64,000 bases of DNA, taken from contig NC_092521.1 of assembly GCF_037038585.1 (NCBI RefSeq), positions 107,209,605 to 107,273,604 on the forward strand, read 5' to 3'. Under the pieces are notes generated by a model, which saw nothing but the letters and a program-made list of their open reading frames with translations, was not told the DNA's origin and did not search any database. Positions within the stretch are counted from its first letter, which is position 1. Every line of letters starts with the position of its first letter. This DNA comes from Patagioenas fasciata. Taxonomy: Eukaryota > Chordata > Aves > Columbiformes > Columbidae. Shown here in pieces: positions 21,415-32,994 of the stretch. Made by a program: the position numbers and the translations under genes.

Positions 21415-23036
21415 GAGACCCCGGATGAAGCCAGGTTAATGGAGGAATTTGCTTTAGTCGATGAGGACTGGGTTAGGGAACAATTAAATAGTCTGGACAT
21501 CCATAAATCCATGGGTCCAGATGGGATGCATCCGCGAGTGCTGAGGGAGCTGGCTGAAGTCATTGCTAGATCACTCTCCATCATTTTTGCCAAGTCTTGG
21601 GAAACGGGAGAGGTGCCCGAGGATTGGAGGAAAGCAAATGTCACTCCAGTCTTCAAAAAGGGCAAGAAGGAGGACCCGGGTAATTATAGACCGGTCAGCC
21701 TCACCTCTGTCCCTGGGAAAGTAATGGAACAGCTTATCCTTGGTGTCATCTCAAGGCATATCAGGGATAAGAGGGTCATTAGGGGCAGTCAGCATGGCTT
21801 TACCAAGGGTAAGTCATGCTTGACCAACCTCATAGCCTTTTATGAGAATGTAACAAGGTGGATGGATGATGGCAGAGCAGTGGATGTGGTCTACCTTGAC
21901 TTCAGTAAAGCCTTTGACACAGTCCCTCACAGCATCCTCACAGCTAAATTGAGGAGGTGTGGTCTAGACAATAGAGTAGTGAGGTGGGTTGCAAACTGGC
22001 TTAAAGAGAGAAGCCAGAGAGTGGTGGTCAATGGTGCGGAGTCCAGTTGGAGGCCAGTATCTAGTGGAGTGCCTCAGGGGTCAGTACTGGGGCCAATATT
22101 ATTCAATATATTCATTAACGATTTAGACGAGGGAATTGAATGTCCTATCAGCAAGTTTGCTGATGACACTAAGCTGGGAGGAGTGGCTGACACACCAGAA
22201 GGCTGTGCTGCCATCCAGCGGGACCTGGACAGGCTGGAGAGTTGGGCGGGGGATAACCTGATGGAATTTAACAAGGGAAAGTGTAGAGTCCTGCATCTGG
22301 GCAGGAACAACCCCAGGTTCCAGTATAGGTTGGGGAATGACCTATTAGAGAGCAGTGTAGGGGAAAGGGACCTGGGGGTCCTGGTGGACAACAGGATGAC
22401 CATGAGCCAGCACTGTGCCCTTGTGGCCAGGAAGGCTAATGGCATCCTTGGGTGTATTACAAGGGGGGTGATCAGTAGATCGAGAGAGGTCCTCCTTCCC
22501 CTCTACTCCGCCCTGGTGAGACCCCATCTGGAATATTGTGTCCAGTTCTGGGCCCCTCAGTTCAAAGACAGGGAACTGCTGGAGAGGGTCCAGCGTAGGG
22601 CAACAAGGATGATTAAGGGAGTGGAGCACCTCCCTTATGAAGAAAGGTTGAGGGAGCTGGGGCTCTTTAGTTTGGAGGAGAGGAGACTGAGGGGTGACCT
22701 TATTAATGTTTATAAATATATAAAGGGTGAGTGCCACGAGGATGGAGTCAGGTTCTTCTCAGTGGCAAACAATGATAGGACAAGGGGCAATGGGATCAAG
22801 CTGGAACACAAGAGGTTCCACTTAAATTTGAGAAAGAACTTCTTCTCAGTGAGGGTAACAGAGCACTGGAACAGGCTACCCAGGGAGGTTGTAGAGTCTC
22901 CTTCCCTGGAGACATTCAAAGCCCGCCTGGACACATTCCTGTGCGACCTCACCTAGGCGTTCCTGCTCCAGCAGGGGGATTGGACTAGATGATCTTTTGA
23001 GGTCCCTTCCAATCCCAAACATACTGTGATACTGTG
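21415..23036 (+). mobile_element. Younger CR1, 5'-truncated, nested in older CR1
   Basis: This copy starts just before the RT domain of ORF2, with the exact edge between about 21414 and 21439. It runs through the whole RT and C-terminal region, then a 3' UTR with GGACTAGATGATC, and ends in two ATACTGTG units at 23018-23036. ORF1 of the older element stops at its left edge and resumes directly at its right edge, which shows it is an insertion. The long open frame and good motif preservation mark it as one of the youngest repeats here. The nearest relatives are at 61269-62103 and 5621-6028. Confidence 0.88.
21439..22956 (+). CDS. CR1 ORF2 reverse transcriptase and C-terminal region, open frame of 505 codons
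   Basis: This is an uninterrupted stretch of the CR1 ORF2 polyprotein, which reverse-transcribes element RNA at the nicked target. Near the start it has [20 protein letters not shown], then [13 protein letters not shown] (about residues 81-93), motif [14 protein letters not shown] with catalytic Asp at residue 154, motif [16 protein letters not shown] (about 210-224), and motif C FADDTKL at 240-246 with both aspartates. The C-terminal half shows [32 protein letters not shown] and a conserved ending [17 protein letters not shown] before FLCDLT and TAG. Full ORF2 also needs an N-terminal APE-type endonuclease, absent here because of 5' truncation. The ATG is an internal methionine, not a natural start; the frame is in fact open upstream into the older ORF1. 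All RT catalytic residues are intact, but on its own it cannot be an autonomous element. Confidence 0.9.
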   Translation: MEEFALVDEDWVREQLNSLDIHKSMGPDGMHPRVLRELAEVIARSLSIIFAKSWETGEVPEDWRKANVTPVFKKGKKEDPGNYRPVSLTSVPGKVMEQLILGVISRHIRDKRVIRGSQHGFTKGKSCLTNLIAFYENVTRWMDDGRAVDVVYLDFSKAFDTVPHSILTAKLRRCGLDNRVVRWVANWLKERSQRVVVNGAESSWRPVSSGVPQGSVLGPILFNIFINDLDEGIECPISKFADDTKLGGVADTPEGCAAIQRDLDRLESWAGDNLMEFNKGKCRVLHLGRNNPRFQYRLGNDLLESSVGERDLGVLVDNRMTMSQHCALVARKANGILGCITRGVISRSREVLLPLYSALVRPHLEYCVQFWAPQFKDRELLERVQRRATRMIKGVEHLPYEERLRELGLFSLEERRLRGDLINVYKYIKGECHEDGVRFFSVANNDRTRGNGIKLEHKRFHLNLRKNFFSVRVTEHWNRLPREVVESPSLETFKARLDTFLCDLT

Positions 23037-23936
23037 AAGTGTAACCAGGTGGATGACCTGCTCAGCCTAGTGGTAGAGCTAATAGAAGAGGTAGAAAGGT
23101 TGAGAAGCATCAGGGAGGTAGAGAAGGAAATAGACTGTTGGTATCAAGCTCTGGCCTCCCTGAGACATGAAAGGCCACCACCAAGTAACCAAGATCAAGA
23201 CAATCCTTTACCTCCACCCACCTGACTGAAGACAGTAAAACAAGGGAAAGGGGTGAATGGAAACAAGTCCACACCCAAGGTAGCACCCAAAACATCCCCT
23301 TGCCCATCCCACCCTCCCAGGTGCCTCTATAAAACATGTACGAGGCTCTGGAAGTGTAAGGCCAGTCAATGGCTGACGGAAACAAAGGACCACAGATGCT
23401 CACAGGATCTGAAAGTCCTACCCCCCATATTACAACCACCTCTACAAGAAAGAAAAGAAATGCTGCAGTTGTAAGTGAATCCTTTCTGGGGCATACAGAG
23501 GGTCCAATATGCCAGACAGACCCTCCTCTTAGGGATGTCTGCTGCCTTCCTGGACATCACCAGGAAACTTCCAAGCCTGGTAAGGTCCACGGACTACTAC
23601 CTATTACTGGTCTTTCATGTGGATGATAATGAAGTTGCGACCCATAGTCCATGAGCAATTGAAAGAGAGTTCAGGACCTCGGGGTGCTTGGTGAGGGAAT
23701 CGGGAGCACAAGTTATTTTCTCCTCTCTTCTTCCAGTTGCAGGCAGTGAGTGCACTTTACTAATACATGGCTCCATGGCTGGTGTCACCACCACAATTTT
23801 GGCTTTCATTGATAATGGGATGGCCTACATGGCACTGAGTTTGCTGGCATCAGATGGACTTCACCATACACATAGGGGGAAGAGGGTCTTTGTACACGAG
23901 TTAGCAGGGCTCACTGACAGGGCTTTAAACTAGATA
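23037..23936 (+). pseudogene. CR1 ORF1 remainder with coiled coil and SGNH-esterase-like domain
   Basis: The first block, 23037-23225, encodes KCNQVDDLLSLVVELIEEVE and LRSIREVEKEIDCWY, a heptad-rich coiled coil that in CR1 mediates ORF1 self-association. After frame breaks, the block 23570-23933 resembles the ORF1 esterase (SGNH) domain: LVRSTDYYLLL, then GAQVIFSSLLPVAG, and finally LASDGLHHTHRGKRVF, which carries the D-x-x-H pair of the family. The frame ends with the typical DRALN and stop at 23933. The oxyanion-site region (VDDNEVA near 23620) has diverged from the family GTND. At least three frames are needed, so it is dead. Confidence 0.82.
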
Positions 23937-24235
23937 TGATGAGCGAGGGGGATGTAATCAGGCTCACCTGTGACATGCTGTAGGATGAGACACCAAGTAT
24001 AAAGGGGCAAGGTTTAAACTGAGGAGCTTGAGGGGTGGAGTCCAAACTGGAAATGCTGACATCATCACATCCAACTGGGGAGTATGCCAAACCAACCAGA
24101 GCAGCAACAAATATTCCTTATCTGCCTCCCAAGATGAGAACCAGAAGGCCAGCCACCTTAAGGGTACACATGGTTGAAGGGGATCTTTCTGCAACCCTCA
24201 TGAGAAACCTGCATGCTTGAGTATTTCTCTGAAGT

Positions 24236-25000
24236 GTCTATACACCAACATGCGTAGCACGGGGAATAAACAGGAAGAATTAGAGACCTACGTGCATTGA
24301 CAGGGCCATGATCTCATTGCTACTATGGAGATGTGGTGGGACAGTTCATGTGACTGGAATGTTGTCATGGAAGGCTCTTTTCAGAATAAAAGAGGCCAGT
24401 AGGGCGAGATGGAGGAGTTGTACTTTATGTGAAAGAGTAACTTGAATGTCTTGAACTCTGCCTAGGGGAGATGACGAGCGAATTGAGTCCTTATGGATAA
24501 AAATTAAGGGACAAGCTAAAAAGGGGGACACTGTTGTGGGTGTTTACTACAGGCCAAGAAGGAAGAGGAAGAGGAAGTTTATGAAGCTTTCTATGGGCAG
24601 CTGGAAGTAGTCTCATGATCACATGCCCTGGTTCTCATGGGAGACTTCAATCACCCTGACATCTGCTCGGTGGGCAACACAGCTAAGCACACACAGTCTA
24701 GGAGGCTCCTACAGATCATTGATGACAACTTTTAGATGCAGATGGTGGAGAAGACAAGGATAGGCATGCTGATGGACCTTGTCCTAACAAACCAAGAACT
24801 AGCTGGAGATGTCATGGCTGTGGGAAGGCTCAGCTTCAGCCACCATGAGATGATGGAGTTCAGGATGCTACATGGAGGAAGCAGGTCAATATTCAAACAT
24901 CACTTCCTCCAAGCTCAAGACCGATGCATCCCTATGAGGAAGAAATCAAGTAAAGGGAGTAAGAGGTCAGCATGGATGAGTGAGGAACTCTAGTCAAAAC
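24236..25000 (+). pseudogene. CR1 ORF2 apurinic-type endonuclease domain, degraded
   Basis: The APE-like endonuclease of ORF2 nicks target DNA to prime reverse transcription. Sequence from 24236 shows CLYTNMRSTGNKQEELE, then WWD near 24333 and a well-kept MGDFNHPDI at 24637-24663, which holds the catalytic Asp and Asn. It then reads LLDLVLTN-like (MDLVLTNQELAGDV) and HEMMEFRMLHGGSR. About 40 residues normally following this point are missing, as the frame jumps to KHHFLQAQDRCIP. Several stops and frameshifts lie in between. The order EN then RT fits standard ORF2. Confidence 0.85.
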
Positions 25001-25026
25001 TCAGGTGGAAAAATGATGTTTATGTA

Positions 25027-26859
25027 ATGTGTGAAAAGGGACAGACCATCTGGGAGGAATATGAGGTGGCTGCTAGAGTACGCAGGGATGCGGTGAGGAA
25101 GGCAATGCTCCACTTGGAAGTAAACCTGGCCAAGGACATCAAAGACAACAAGAAGGGCTTCTTCAAATACATCAGCAGCAAAAGGAAGGTTAGGGAAAAT
25201 GTAGGTCCACTGCCGAATGAGGAGAGTGCCATGGTGACAGATGATACAAAGAAGGCAAAGTTACTGAATGCCTTCTTTGTTTCCATCTTTACTACTAAGA
25301 CTGATCTTCAGGAATCCTAGACCCTAGAAATTGGAGAGAAAGTCTGGCAAAAGGAAGACTTTCCCTTGACTGAGGAAGAAGAGGTTAGAGATTGTTTAGA
25401 CAAAGTGGACATCCACAAATCCATGGGCCCTGATGGGATGCACCCATGAGTTGGTAGGTGTTATTGCTAAGCTGCTCTCCATAATCTTTGAAATGTCTTG
25501 GAGAACAGGAGAGGTGCCTGAAGACTGGCAGGAAGCTGACGTCACTTCAGTCTTCAAAAAGGCAAGAAGGATGACCCAGGAAACTACAGACCAGTCAGCC
25601 TCACCTTCATCCCTGGAAAGGTGATGGAACAACTTATCATGGACATCATCTCCAAGCATGTGGAGGAAAAGAAGGTTATCAGAAGTAGTCAGCATGGGTT
25701 TGCCAAGCAGAAATCATGTTGGACCAACCTGATAGCCTTCTATGATGGTATGACTGGCTGGGTAGACGAGAGAAGAGCAGTGGATGTTGTCTACCTTGAT
25801 TTCAGCAAGGCTTTTGACACTGTCTCTCAAAACATCCTCATAGGCAAGCTCAGGAAGTGTGGGCTGGATGAATGCACAGTGAGACGGACCCTGAACTGGC
25901 TGGACAGCAGAGCTCAGAGGGTTGTGATCAACAGTGCAGAGTCTGGTTGGAGGCCTGTAGTTAGTGGGGTTCCCCAGGGGTCAGTATTGTGTTCAGTCCT
26001 GTTCAACTTGTTCATCAATGACGTGGATAAAGAGACTGAGTGCACCCTCAGCATGTTTGCTGATGATACCAAACTGGGAGGAAGGGTTGACACACCAGAA
26101 TGTTGTACTGCCATTCAGTGAGACCTGGACAGGCTGGAGGACTGAGCGGAGAAGAACCTAATGAAGTTCAACAAGGGCTAGTGTAGGATCCTTCGCGTTG
26201 GTAGGAAAACCCCAGGCACCAGTAAAGCTTAGGAGCAGACCTGCTGGAGAGCAACACTGCAGAGAAGGACTTGGGAGTTCACGTCGACAACAGGTTTACC
26301 ATGAGTCAACAATGTGCCCTTGTGGCCAAGAAGTCCAACGGTATCCTGGGGTGCATTAGGAAAAGTATGATTAACAGGTCAAGGGAGATTATCCTCCCTC
26401 TCTATTCTGCCCTGGTGAGGCCACATTCGGAGTACTGCATCCAGTTCTGGGACTCCCAGTTTAAGCAGGGCAGGGAACTACTCGAGGGAGTGCATCAGTG
26501 GGCCACAAAGATCATAAGGGGCCTGGCACATCTTTCTTATGGAAAGAGACTGAGAGAGAGCTGGGTCTGTTCATCCTGGAGAAGCAAAGGCTGAGAGAGG
26601 ATCTTATCAATGCTTATAAATATCTAAAGGGTGGATGTCAAGAGGATGAGACCAGACTCCTTTCAGTAGTGCCCAACAATAGGATGAGGGGGGCAACAGG
26701 CACAGACTGAAGCATATGTGGTTATATCTGAATATGAGGAGAAACTTCATTACTTTTAGGGTAAAAGAGCACTGGAACAAGCTGCCAAGAGAGCCTGTGA
26801 AGTCTCCTCTGGAGACATTCAAAGCCCACCTGGATGCATTCCTGTGTGATCTGCTCTAG
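25027..26859 (+). pseudogene. CR1 ORF2 reverse transcriptase and C-terminal region, degraded
   Basis: The linker to RT reads EEYEVAARVRRDAVRKAML and LAKDIKDNKKGFFKYISSK. The RT core at 25621-26121 carries [16 protein letters not shown] (motif A, about 25788), [15 protein letters not shown] (motif B) and FADDTKLGG (motif C, 26055). Both catalytic aspartate positions are kept although the frame is broken at 25318, 25447, near 25560-25620 and at 26119. The C-terminal part runs in two or three frames to a TAG at 26857-26859. It is the counterpart of the younger copy at 21439-22956 but clearly more decayed. Confidence 0.9.
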
Positions 26860-26942
26860 GTGGAGCTGCTTTAGTAGGTGAGTAGGACTAGATGATCTCC
26901 AGAGGTCCCTTCCTACCCTAACCGTTCTGGGTGATTCTGTGT

Positions 26943-27371
26943 AACAGTTGGAAAGAAAGCATTAGGCTCATTTATTTGCTATAAAGCTGGCTTCTGCTGC
27001 TGAAAATAGAATTTGCTATCTAGGTGAGGGCCTAATGCCTCCATAAGAAAAGGCAAAATTTGACAGCGTATCACCAGCAGCCTTCCTAGATTAAGCAGAA
27101 CTGATGACACTCTAGTTTTATTTTTCACATACCTTAAATCTTTTCTCTGTAATCCCAGTAACTTTGTAGTGAATCCCTTTGCAGAGCCTGCTTCTTTGCC
27201 TCTCCTTTACCTGCAACCTCGTCTTTACTTATGGCATTTCATACCTGCATAACAGCTGTCATAGCTACCAGCTTCTAGCTAAGCCACACAGTCTTAGTCA
27301 AAAGTGAAAAAGTGACCCTGCAGTCATGAAATGTGTTCAGTTTTTGTCAAGCTGTCATTGATATAATTTTG
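26943..27371. other. Single-copy spacer
   Basis: Plain AT-rich sequence between two CR1 pieces; no gene or repeat recognised. Confidence 0.55.
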
Positions 27372-27553
27372 CCACACTGGAACAGGTTGCTCTGAGGTCA
27401 TAGATGCACCACCTCTGGAGACACTCAAGGCCAGGCTAGATGGGGCTCTGAGTAACCTGATCTAGTTGAAGATGTCCCTGCTCATTGCAGGGGGGTTGGA
27501 TCATATGACCTTTGAAGGTCCCTTTCAACTAAAACTATTCTATGTTTCTATGA
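27372..27553 (+). mobile_element. CR1 LINE 3' stub
   Basis: It contains the 3' UTR marks CACTGGAACAGGTTGC, GTTGAAGATGTCCCTGCTC and GGTTGGATCATATGACCTTT, and ends TATTCTATGTTTCTATGATC. It is severely 5'-truncated and resembles the 3' UTR of the copy at 1960-2463. Confidence 0.92.
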
Positions 27554-30070
27554 TCATTTATCAATATAATACTAATAAATGAAACCTTACAATAAAGTTT
27601 GTGTGGACACTGTCTCAGGTCAGGGAAATCCATAATGAGGAGGGGGAAATTCATAGTGAGGAAAGGAAGTCGATTTTGTGGTCACCAAACTAGTTTTAGA
27701 GAAACAACCCTCTCAAAATAACTAACATTTCAAGAGCAAATTGTTATTTTTAGATGCTTACAGACAGCATCTTCCTATTTTCACTGTTCTCACAATTCTT
27801 GATATTGCAAGCCTCCTTCCCATTTTTCCACAAATAATTTACTAAAATTTAAGGAAACACCTTACTGATTCCTCTTTCCTTTCACATACTTGCTCACTGA
27901 TTTGACATCTACCATGTTGGTGTTCTGGAAGGAACCCTCAGGTGGATATTGTCATACACAGTCCTGCAGCATTCAAGGACATGCAACATAGGATGTTTGT
28001 AGGCAGTTAAAACAAACATCAGCAGAACTTTTCTCCTTTCATCTCAATAACTTGTTTTGCTCTCTGGGGTGCAAAAATTTATTTGGTCTGAGATTCCTGA
28101 AGAAGGTTTATCTGTGCAATTGGTGACCAGCTCTGTTCAAGAGTTTCTGAATGTAGTATAAATAAACAAGTTACATCAGTCATGTTGTACTTCACACACA
28201 TTTGTCTTTCACCAGATGCTCTGTCCTGAGCAGCTGGAAAGGAGCCAAATCTCACAATGATTCACTGGTCTAACACTGGTAACCTGGCAACGTTCCCTCA
28301 CTTCCTTCTTCTTATCAGGTTGAGACATAGGGACAGATAGAGTAAGTCTTGCCGAGTGTTTGCAACCATAGCTGCACTATGCTTGAGGATTGTCGGTTGT
28401 CATCTGACATCTTCAAGACCCAAAATTAATATTCTAACCCAAAAGAGAATTACTGAGAAAGGCATATGTACTTTATTGACCAAAATCTGGTAGTGAAGAT
28501 CACTGATTTTCAGGTGTGGTTTGGTTTTGGTTTTGTGGTTTGTTTGTTTAAAAAAAAAAAAAAAAAAGGCAAGAAAGAGGAAGTAACTCTATTAAATATT
28601 AATAAAATATGGTTTGAAGTGATCGCCAACCTGCAGGTTAGATGAAGGAAGAAAAATAAAAGGAGCTAGGCTGGTGGCTGGTATTTAACCAAAGATTTTT
28701 TTTTTTTTTTTCCCCAAGAATTGGGCTGGATGAAAAAAGCCAAAAATTTAAATTTTTTTTTAGTCCATGATGTTTCATTTGGCCTAACATGTGAGATTTC
28801 ATTTTCAAATTTTGAAGAGCTTTTCTACCCCTCTTATTTCTTCTTAAATTTTACCTAATTTTCAAAAATAAAACCCTTTAATTTGATTCAATAGTCAAAA
28901 AGGTATGATTAAAAACCCTGCAACATTTTTACTTTCGGAAAATTGCTTTATTGCAACAATTTTTCAAAGCTTTCTTTTCTTCACTTTTATATTATGCTTT
29001 TCTTCTTTTCACAACTGAACTACTGCTAAACTCATCCCAGATTCGTTTTGATTCCTTTGATTCCTTTTGCCCTGTTCTACATTTTACAATATTACACCAA
29101 ATTACAATATATTCTCAATTTATTGTTACTATGACTTCATGGCAATGACTACTACTACCAAAAATCAATTCCAATAGGCTTTACATACACTTATCCAAAA
29201 TTTCATTAGCTAGGTAAAGATTACTCATACATTACTTAATTTTCAGCTAGCAGTAGAGAAATATATTAGCAATATAAAGTGGATAGCACTGGGGAAGGCT
29301 AGCCAAGTAAAAATTATCAATGCTTTCTTGAATCCTGTAATATCCAAGTTACTAACTACCTAAAGTGTGACTCTTTGGATGTTTTATATTGTTGAATAAT
29401 AAAGTAAATTTTTGTTGGCTCGAATTACACCTTAATCAAATTGTACTTTTACTAAATGTTGTATGAGAAAAGGCATATTTTAATTCCACAATAAACACAA
29501 TGTATTTAGAAATCGTACTCTCCCAACTTCCCCTTGCAATAAATATGCAAAGAATTTAGATACCTCAAAAGCATTTTTATCAACTGCAGTAAACCATGAT
29601 CGGATTTTCTTTAATTCACAGCTAAAGGCTTTTCAGATTTGCGGCCGAAACAGGCAGGAAACTTCAAGAGCTCACTGTTATTCAGAACACAATGCTCTTT
29701 ACTAGGACTACCATGTTTTGAAAAGTAGAATAACGTTAACTGACTTGGCATTCAGACAACTGTAGATTTTGTGTCTTGAACTCAGCAGGATTTAAAAGTA
29801 ATACCACCAGCATCTTCTGTTCCCTTGGAATTTTTTATTACCTCGTCTCTTAAGAAAACAACTTTTAATTTGTAACTGCAAATTGACACATGAACACATA
29901 CACACACAGGTACATGTGCTGTGAAATGGTAAGTAGGGTTTACGGCTGAAATCTATAGCAATGTCTGCGTACATTAAAATTTGATCTCTGTCTCTTAGGC
30001 ACTCATATGACATCCATTCTTTCGGTATTTGAGCAACTGGCAAATTTAATGTGTATATGCTTGTAGGTAA
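27554..30070. other. Single-copy AT-rich stretch with homopolymer runs
   Basis: It contains a GT-rich patch leading into an 18-A run (28550-28567) and a 16-T run (28696-28711). No repeat family or gene is recognised. Short frames at 28951 and 29792 have no coding character. Confidence 0.55.
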
Positions 30071-30131
30071 GCACTTTAGTCCCCATGTTACAACTCGAAA
30101 GCTAAGGCACAGAGAGGTTAAGTGACTTGTG
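30071..30131 (+). mobile_element. MIR-type SINE fragment
   Basis: The segment GCTAAGGCACAGAGAGGTTA followed by AGTGACTTG is almost the consensus of the central MIR/CORE-SINE region, preceded by a diverged GTCCCCATGTTACA. It is a short relic with uncertain ends. Confidence 0.72.
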
Positions 30132-32885
30132 CATATGTTATAGACTTAAATGAATTATGAGCTCCTTAAATCAAGATAAAATTGCACAGCTAAACACACT
30201 AATAATGTATTTAATCCCTAACACATTACTGTGATCCAGAACTCACAAGATATTTTTAGCTGTGCAGTGTCTGTTCCATATGGAATTTGGCAGAAGGCTG
30301 TCAGTGTGGAAAGCTGATTGAGATCAGGATAGGACATGATGCTGTCAGTTGAAAAGCGCAGCAGTTTGCCACGGAATAACTTGACATCTAGAATTTTTCA
30401 GATTTACAAGAAAACCGGTACTTAAAATGGTAATGTTAGTTTCAAGTGTAACTTAACTGCTTTCTAAACCTCCTTCTCCTGTTTTGGAGGGGAAAGGGGA
30501 GGCAGGGAGGCCAGGTTTGCCCTTGGGCCCTCAGCTTGTTTAACAAAACCTTTTACAGTCATAGCCCCAGTATCCATGTCAGAAGGCAATGTGGTGCCAT
30601 TTCAGTTTCAAATGAAACTATCATCTGTATATCTTTTGTTATTTACCCATCTCTCAGCTGAGCCTTTTAAACACTGGTTAGAAAATAAGATTATTGTACA
30701 CCTGACCAAACCCGTGGGACTCTGAAATAATGCAGCATGTTTGTAGCATTCTTAAAGCAACCCACTTCGACTCACCCCAGGGGTAGATCTTTCCATCAAT
30801 TTGAAGTGACTGTTATTTTGTGCTTTTCACCATGGGTAAATCTTATTTTCCACAGTAGAGCTACCAAGGTAGAAACAAAGTGGTTGGAAATCTGAAAGGC
30901 ACCTGAAGTTAAATGACTGTCACTAGTTTCTGCAGTTGAAGTACTCATTGAAAATACAATTGAAGGAACAGAAGCTTGAAGATCTCAATTTGTTTGCTGG
31001 AATTTCATTGTCCAGGGCTGCTAGAGAATTCCTCAGATATCCAAGCTGCCTCCAAAAGGGCTGGCACAAAAGCCTCGGGAGACCTGCAGTCTCAAGTAGT
31101 GGTTGGGAACTGGGTAGGATCATTGGGCATCTCAGATGATACCAGATGCCTTCCAGGTTTTAGGCCATGGAATAAAACCCTGCACCGCTCAAGCCACAGA
31201 TTCCTTTTGTGGAGAGGATCATTCAGTAAATTCTATGGCAAATATCTTCTTTCCTCCAAATCTCCCTCATTTTAAAATGACATAAAAACTAAAACACGTT
31301 TCTTCATTGCTGTGACATAAATATGGTAAGTATAAGTTTAAGAATAACTTTTATTTGTCATAATTGAAAAATTACTTCATGCAATATTTCAAATTCCCCT
31401 TACATTTTTTTTATATGAAGCTAGGTTGTAGTTGACAGCCTAAAGTGTCATAAGTTAAAAGTGTGTTATTCCTAGATATATCTCTGGTATATTTTATCCT
31501 ACAAACTGAAAAGTTATGGTACATATCTTTCTATTTCTGCTTGTTAGATTATTGTTATTATAATAAAGATTCCTCTGATCTGAAGAACCCAACTAGTGAA
31601 ATAGTTTCTAACATAAGTAAAGGCAGAATTTGGCCCTTCAAAAGAACAGTTCATCCTTTCTGATTAGGGACAAAAAAGCATTGCATTTAAACATTTGATT
31701 TTTTTGTCCTAAAATGTGAAAACATATCTGTGGAAAGACAATAAGCATATTTGTCCTCAAGTAACCCAGGAAAATAATTATTGAGAAGGAAGGTGCTATT
31801 TGTACTCACATGTTATCAGCTCTCTAACTCTCAGCACATTTAGATTATTTTTGGAGGAAAACTTCACATTCAAGAAGGAAATTCTCCTTTGATGGTCACA
31901 TCAGGATTAAGTCTGTTTGGAGTTTAATTAATATGGGAAAAGCCAAAAGCTGAAACAAGTGGTCATAGCTTTCTATTATGGAGCAGAGACAATAGGAACC
32001 AATATGCCTTTAGACATTCTTTCTATGAGTTTATTTCCAGTGCTTGCAGAAGAATTTGCTCTTTTAAATCAAAAGCAAAAGCTGAGGATATAAACTGAAG
32101 AGCTTTAAAGGTAAAACAAATTTCCCGAGAGAAAAAGGATTTTTTTTAAAGGCTAAAAACCCCCATGCAACCAAACAAAACAAAACAAAACAAACAAAAC
32201 TAAAAGACATCACCACAACCAAACCTAACAATTGCTCCTCAAAATCTACTGTAAATGAAGAACCCTAGCAAACAGAAAGCATATGCTACTAAGTAGCCTC
32301 TTTCCCTCAGCGTGCTTCATGAAGTTTAACATATATGTGTTAAAGGATACTACAGTTTTAGTTCAGATAAAACTGATGGCAGCAACAGAGAAGCCCAGTT
32401 CCTTAGAGACCCACTGAACAATGGGGCCAAAATTTCTGTGTCACTCCATAAATAGCAAGATAGTCAAGGATAATACAGTAGGTGAGTAAGTAACTTTAAA
32501 ATAAAAGTGTAGTGATCCAACCTTGCAAGGTGTTCAAATGTCTAAGGAGCTGAAACTGCTTAGCAGTTATTTAAGCCCCCAAACTTAATGCAAAGTGGTA
32601 AACTATCAACAGCCTTTCATAAATTACTCTGTCCTTCTGTCTCTTTTGCTGCTGTATAGACTTTCTTTCTGCCTAATCCATTTTAGTGGGCAGCAATGAT
32701 TACAAGACTGCTGAGCTGCAAGCTTGTTTGGTTTTGGTTTTCTTTTTGTGAGAGATTGAAAGTTTTGGTCTATCCTTGACATGGGAAAAAATAGAAGTAA
32801 CATGGAGACCACATGAACTACTTAAAAATTTAACACAGTCAGTGTTGAAGAATGTCTCAGAGTCTAATGGGCTAAGAAGCGTAGA
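30132..32885. other. Single-copy AT-rich stretch
   Basis: It holds a (CAAAA)n-like patch near 32171-32200. Two overlapping frames near 30936-31275 (67 and 99 codons) reach into slightly richer sequence, but have no recognisable domain and no codon bias. No gene called. Confidence 0.5.
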
Positions 32886-32994
32886 TGAGGTTCTTAGGGA
32901 CATGATTTCAAGGTGGACTTAGCAGTGCTAGGTTAATGGTTGGAGTTGATGATCTTAAAAGTCTTCTCAAACGGAAACAACTATATGACTCTAA
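32886..32994 (+). mobile_element. CR1 LINE 3' UTR stub
   Basis: It contains the CR1 3' UTR phrases TTAGGGACATGATTTCAAGG, GCAGTGCTAGGTTAATGGTT and TTGATGATCTTAAAAGTC, and ends in a decayed tail ACTATATGACTCTAAG. It is a strongly 5'-truncated old copy; the left edge is approximate. Confidence 0.88.

Larger units (their letters stand above)
20861..21420 (+). mobile_element. Older CR1, left part: 5' UTR and start of ORF1
   Basis: This GC-rich, CpG-bearing block matches the CR1 5' UTR: GAGAGGCTGACTCAG-type sequence, a CCCCTAGGGAG motif, then CACCCTCTCAGGAGGAGCC before an ATG at 21262. A second copy of the GAGAG-CTGAC...CCCCTAGGGAG signature occurs at 48029-48074. ORF1 then starts and is cut off near 21414, where a younger CR1 is inserted; the rest resumes at 23037. 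The first 60 bases hold a 29-bp direct duplication. The true 5' edge could lie anywhere between 20785 and 20861. Confidence 0.8.
23037..26942 (+). mobile_element. Older CR1, right part: ORF1, ORF2 and 3' end
   Basis: This continues the CR1 that begins at 20861. In order it has the ORF1 remainder, a short inter-ORF spacer, an AP-type endonuclease, reverse transcriptase, a C-terminal region and a 3' UTR ending GGGTGATTCTGTGT near 26942. Added to the left part, the total is close to 4.5 kb, the usual full length of CR1. Many stops and frameshifts and one internal deletion in the endonuclease show it is old and inactive. Confidence 0.88.

Noticed and set aside
22074..22952. Minus-strand frames of 80-130 codons across the young CR1
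   Set aside because: Shadows of the + strand RT frame, with no family motif.
30936..31275. Two overlapping + frames that could be a short gene
   Set aside because: Two frames are equally open and neither has codon bias or family motifs.
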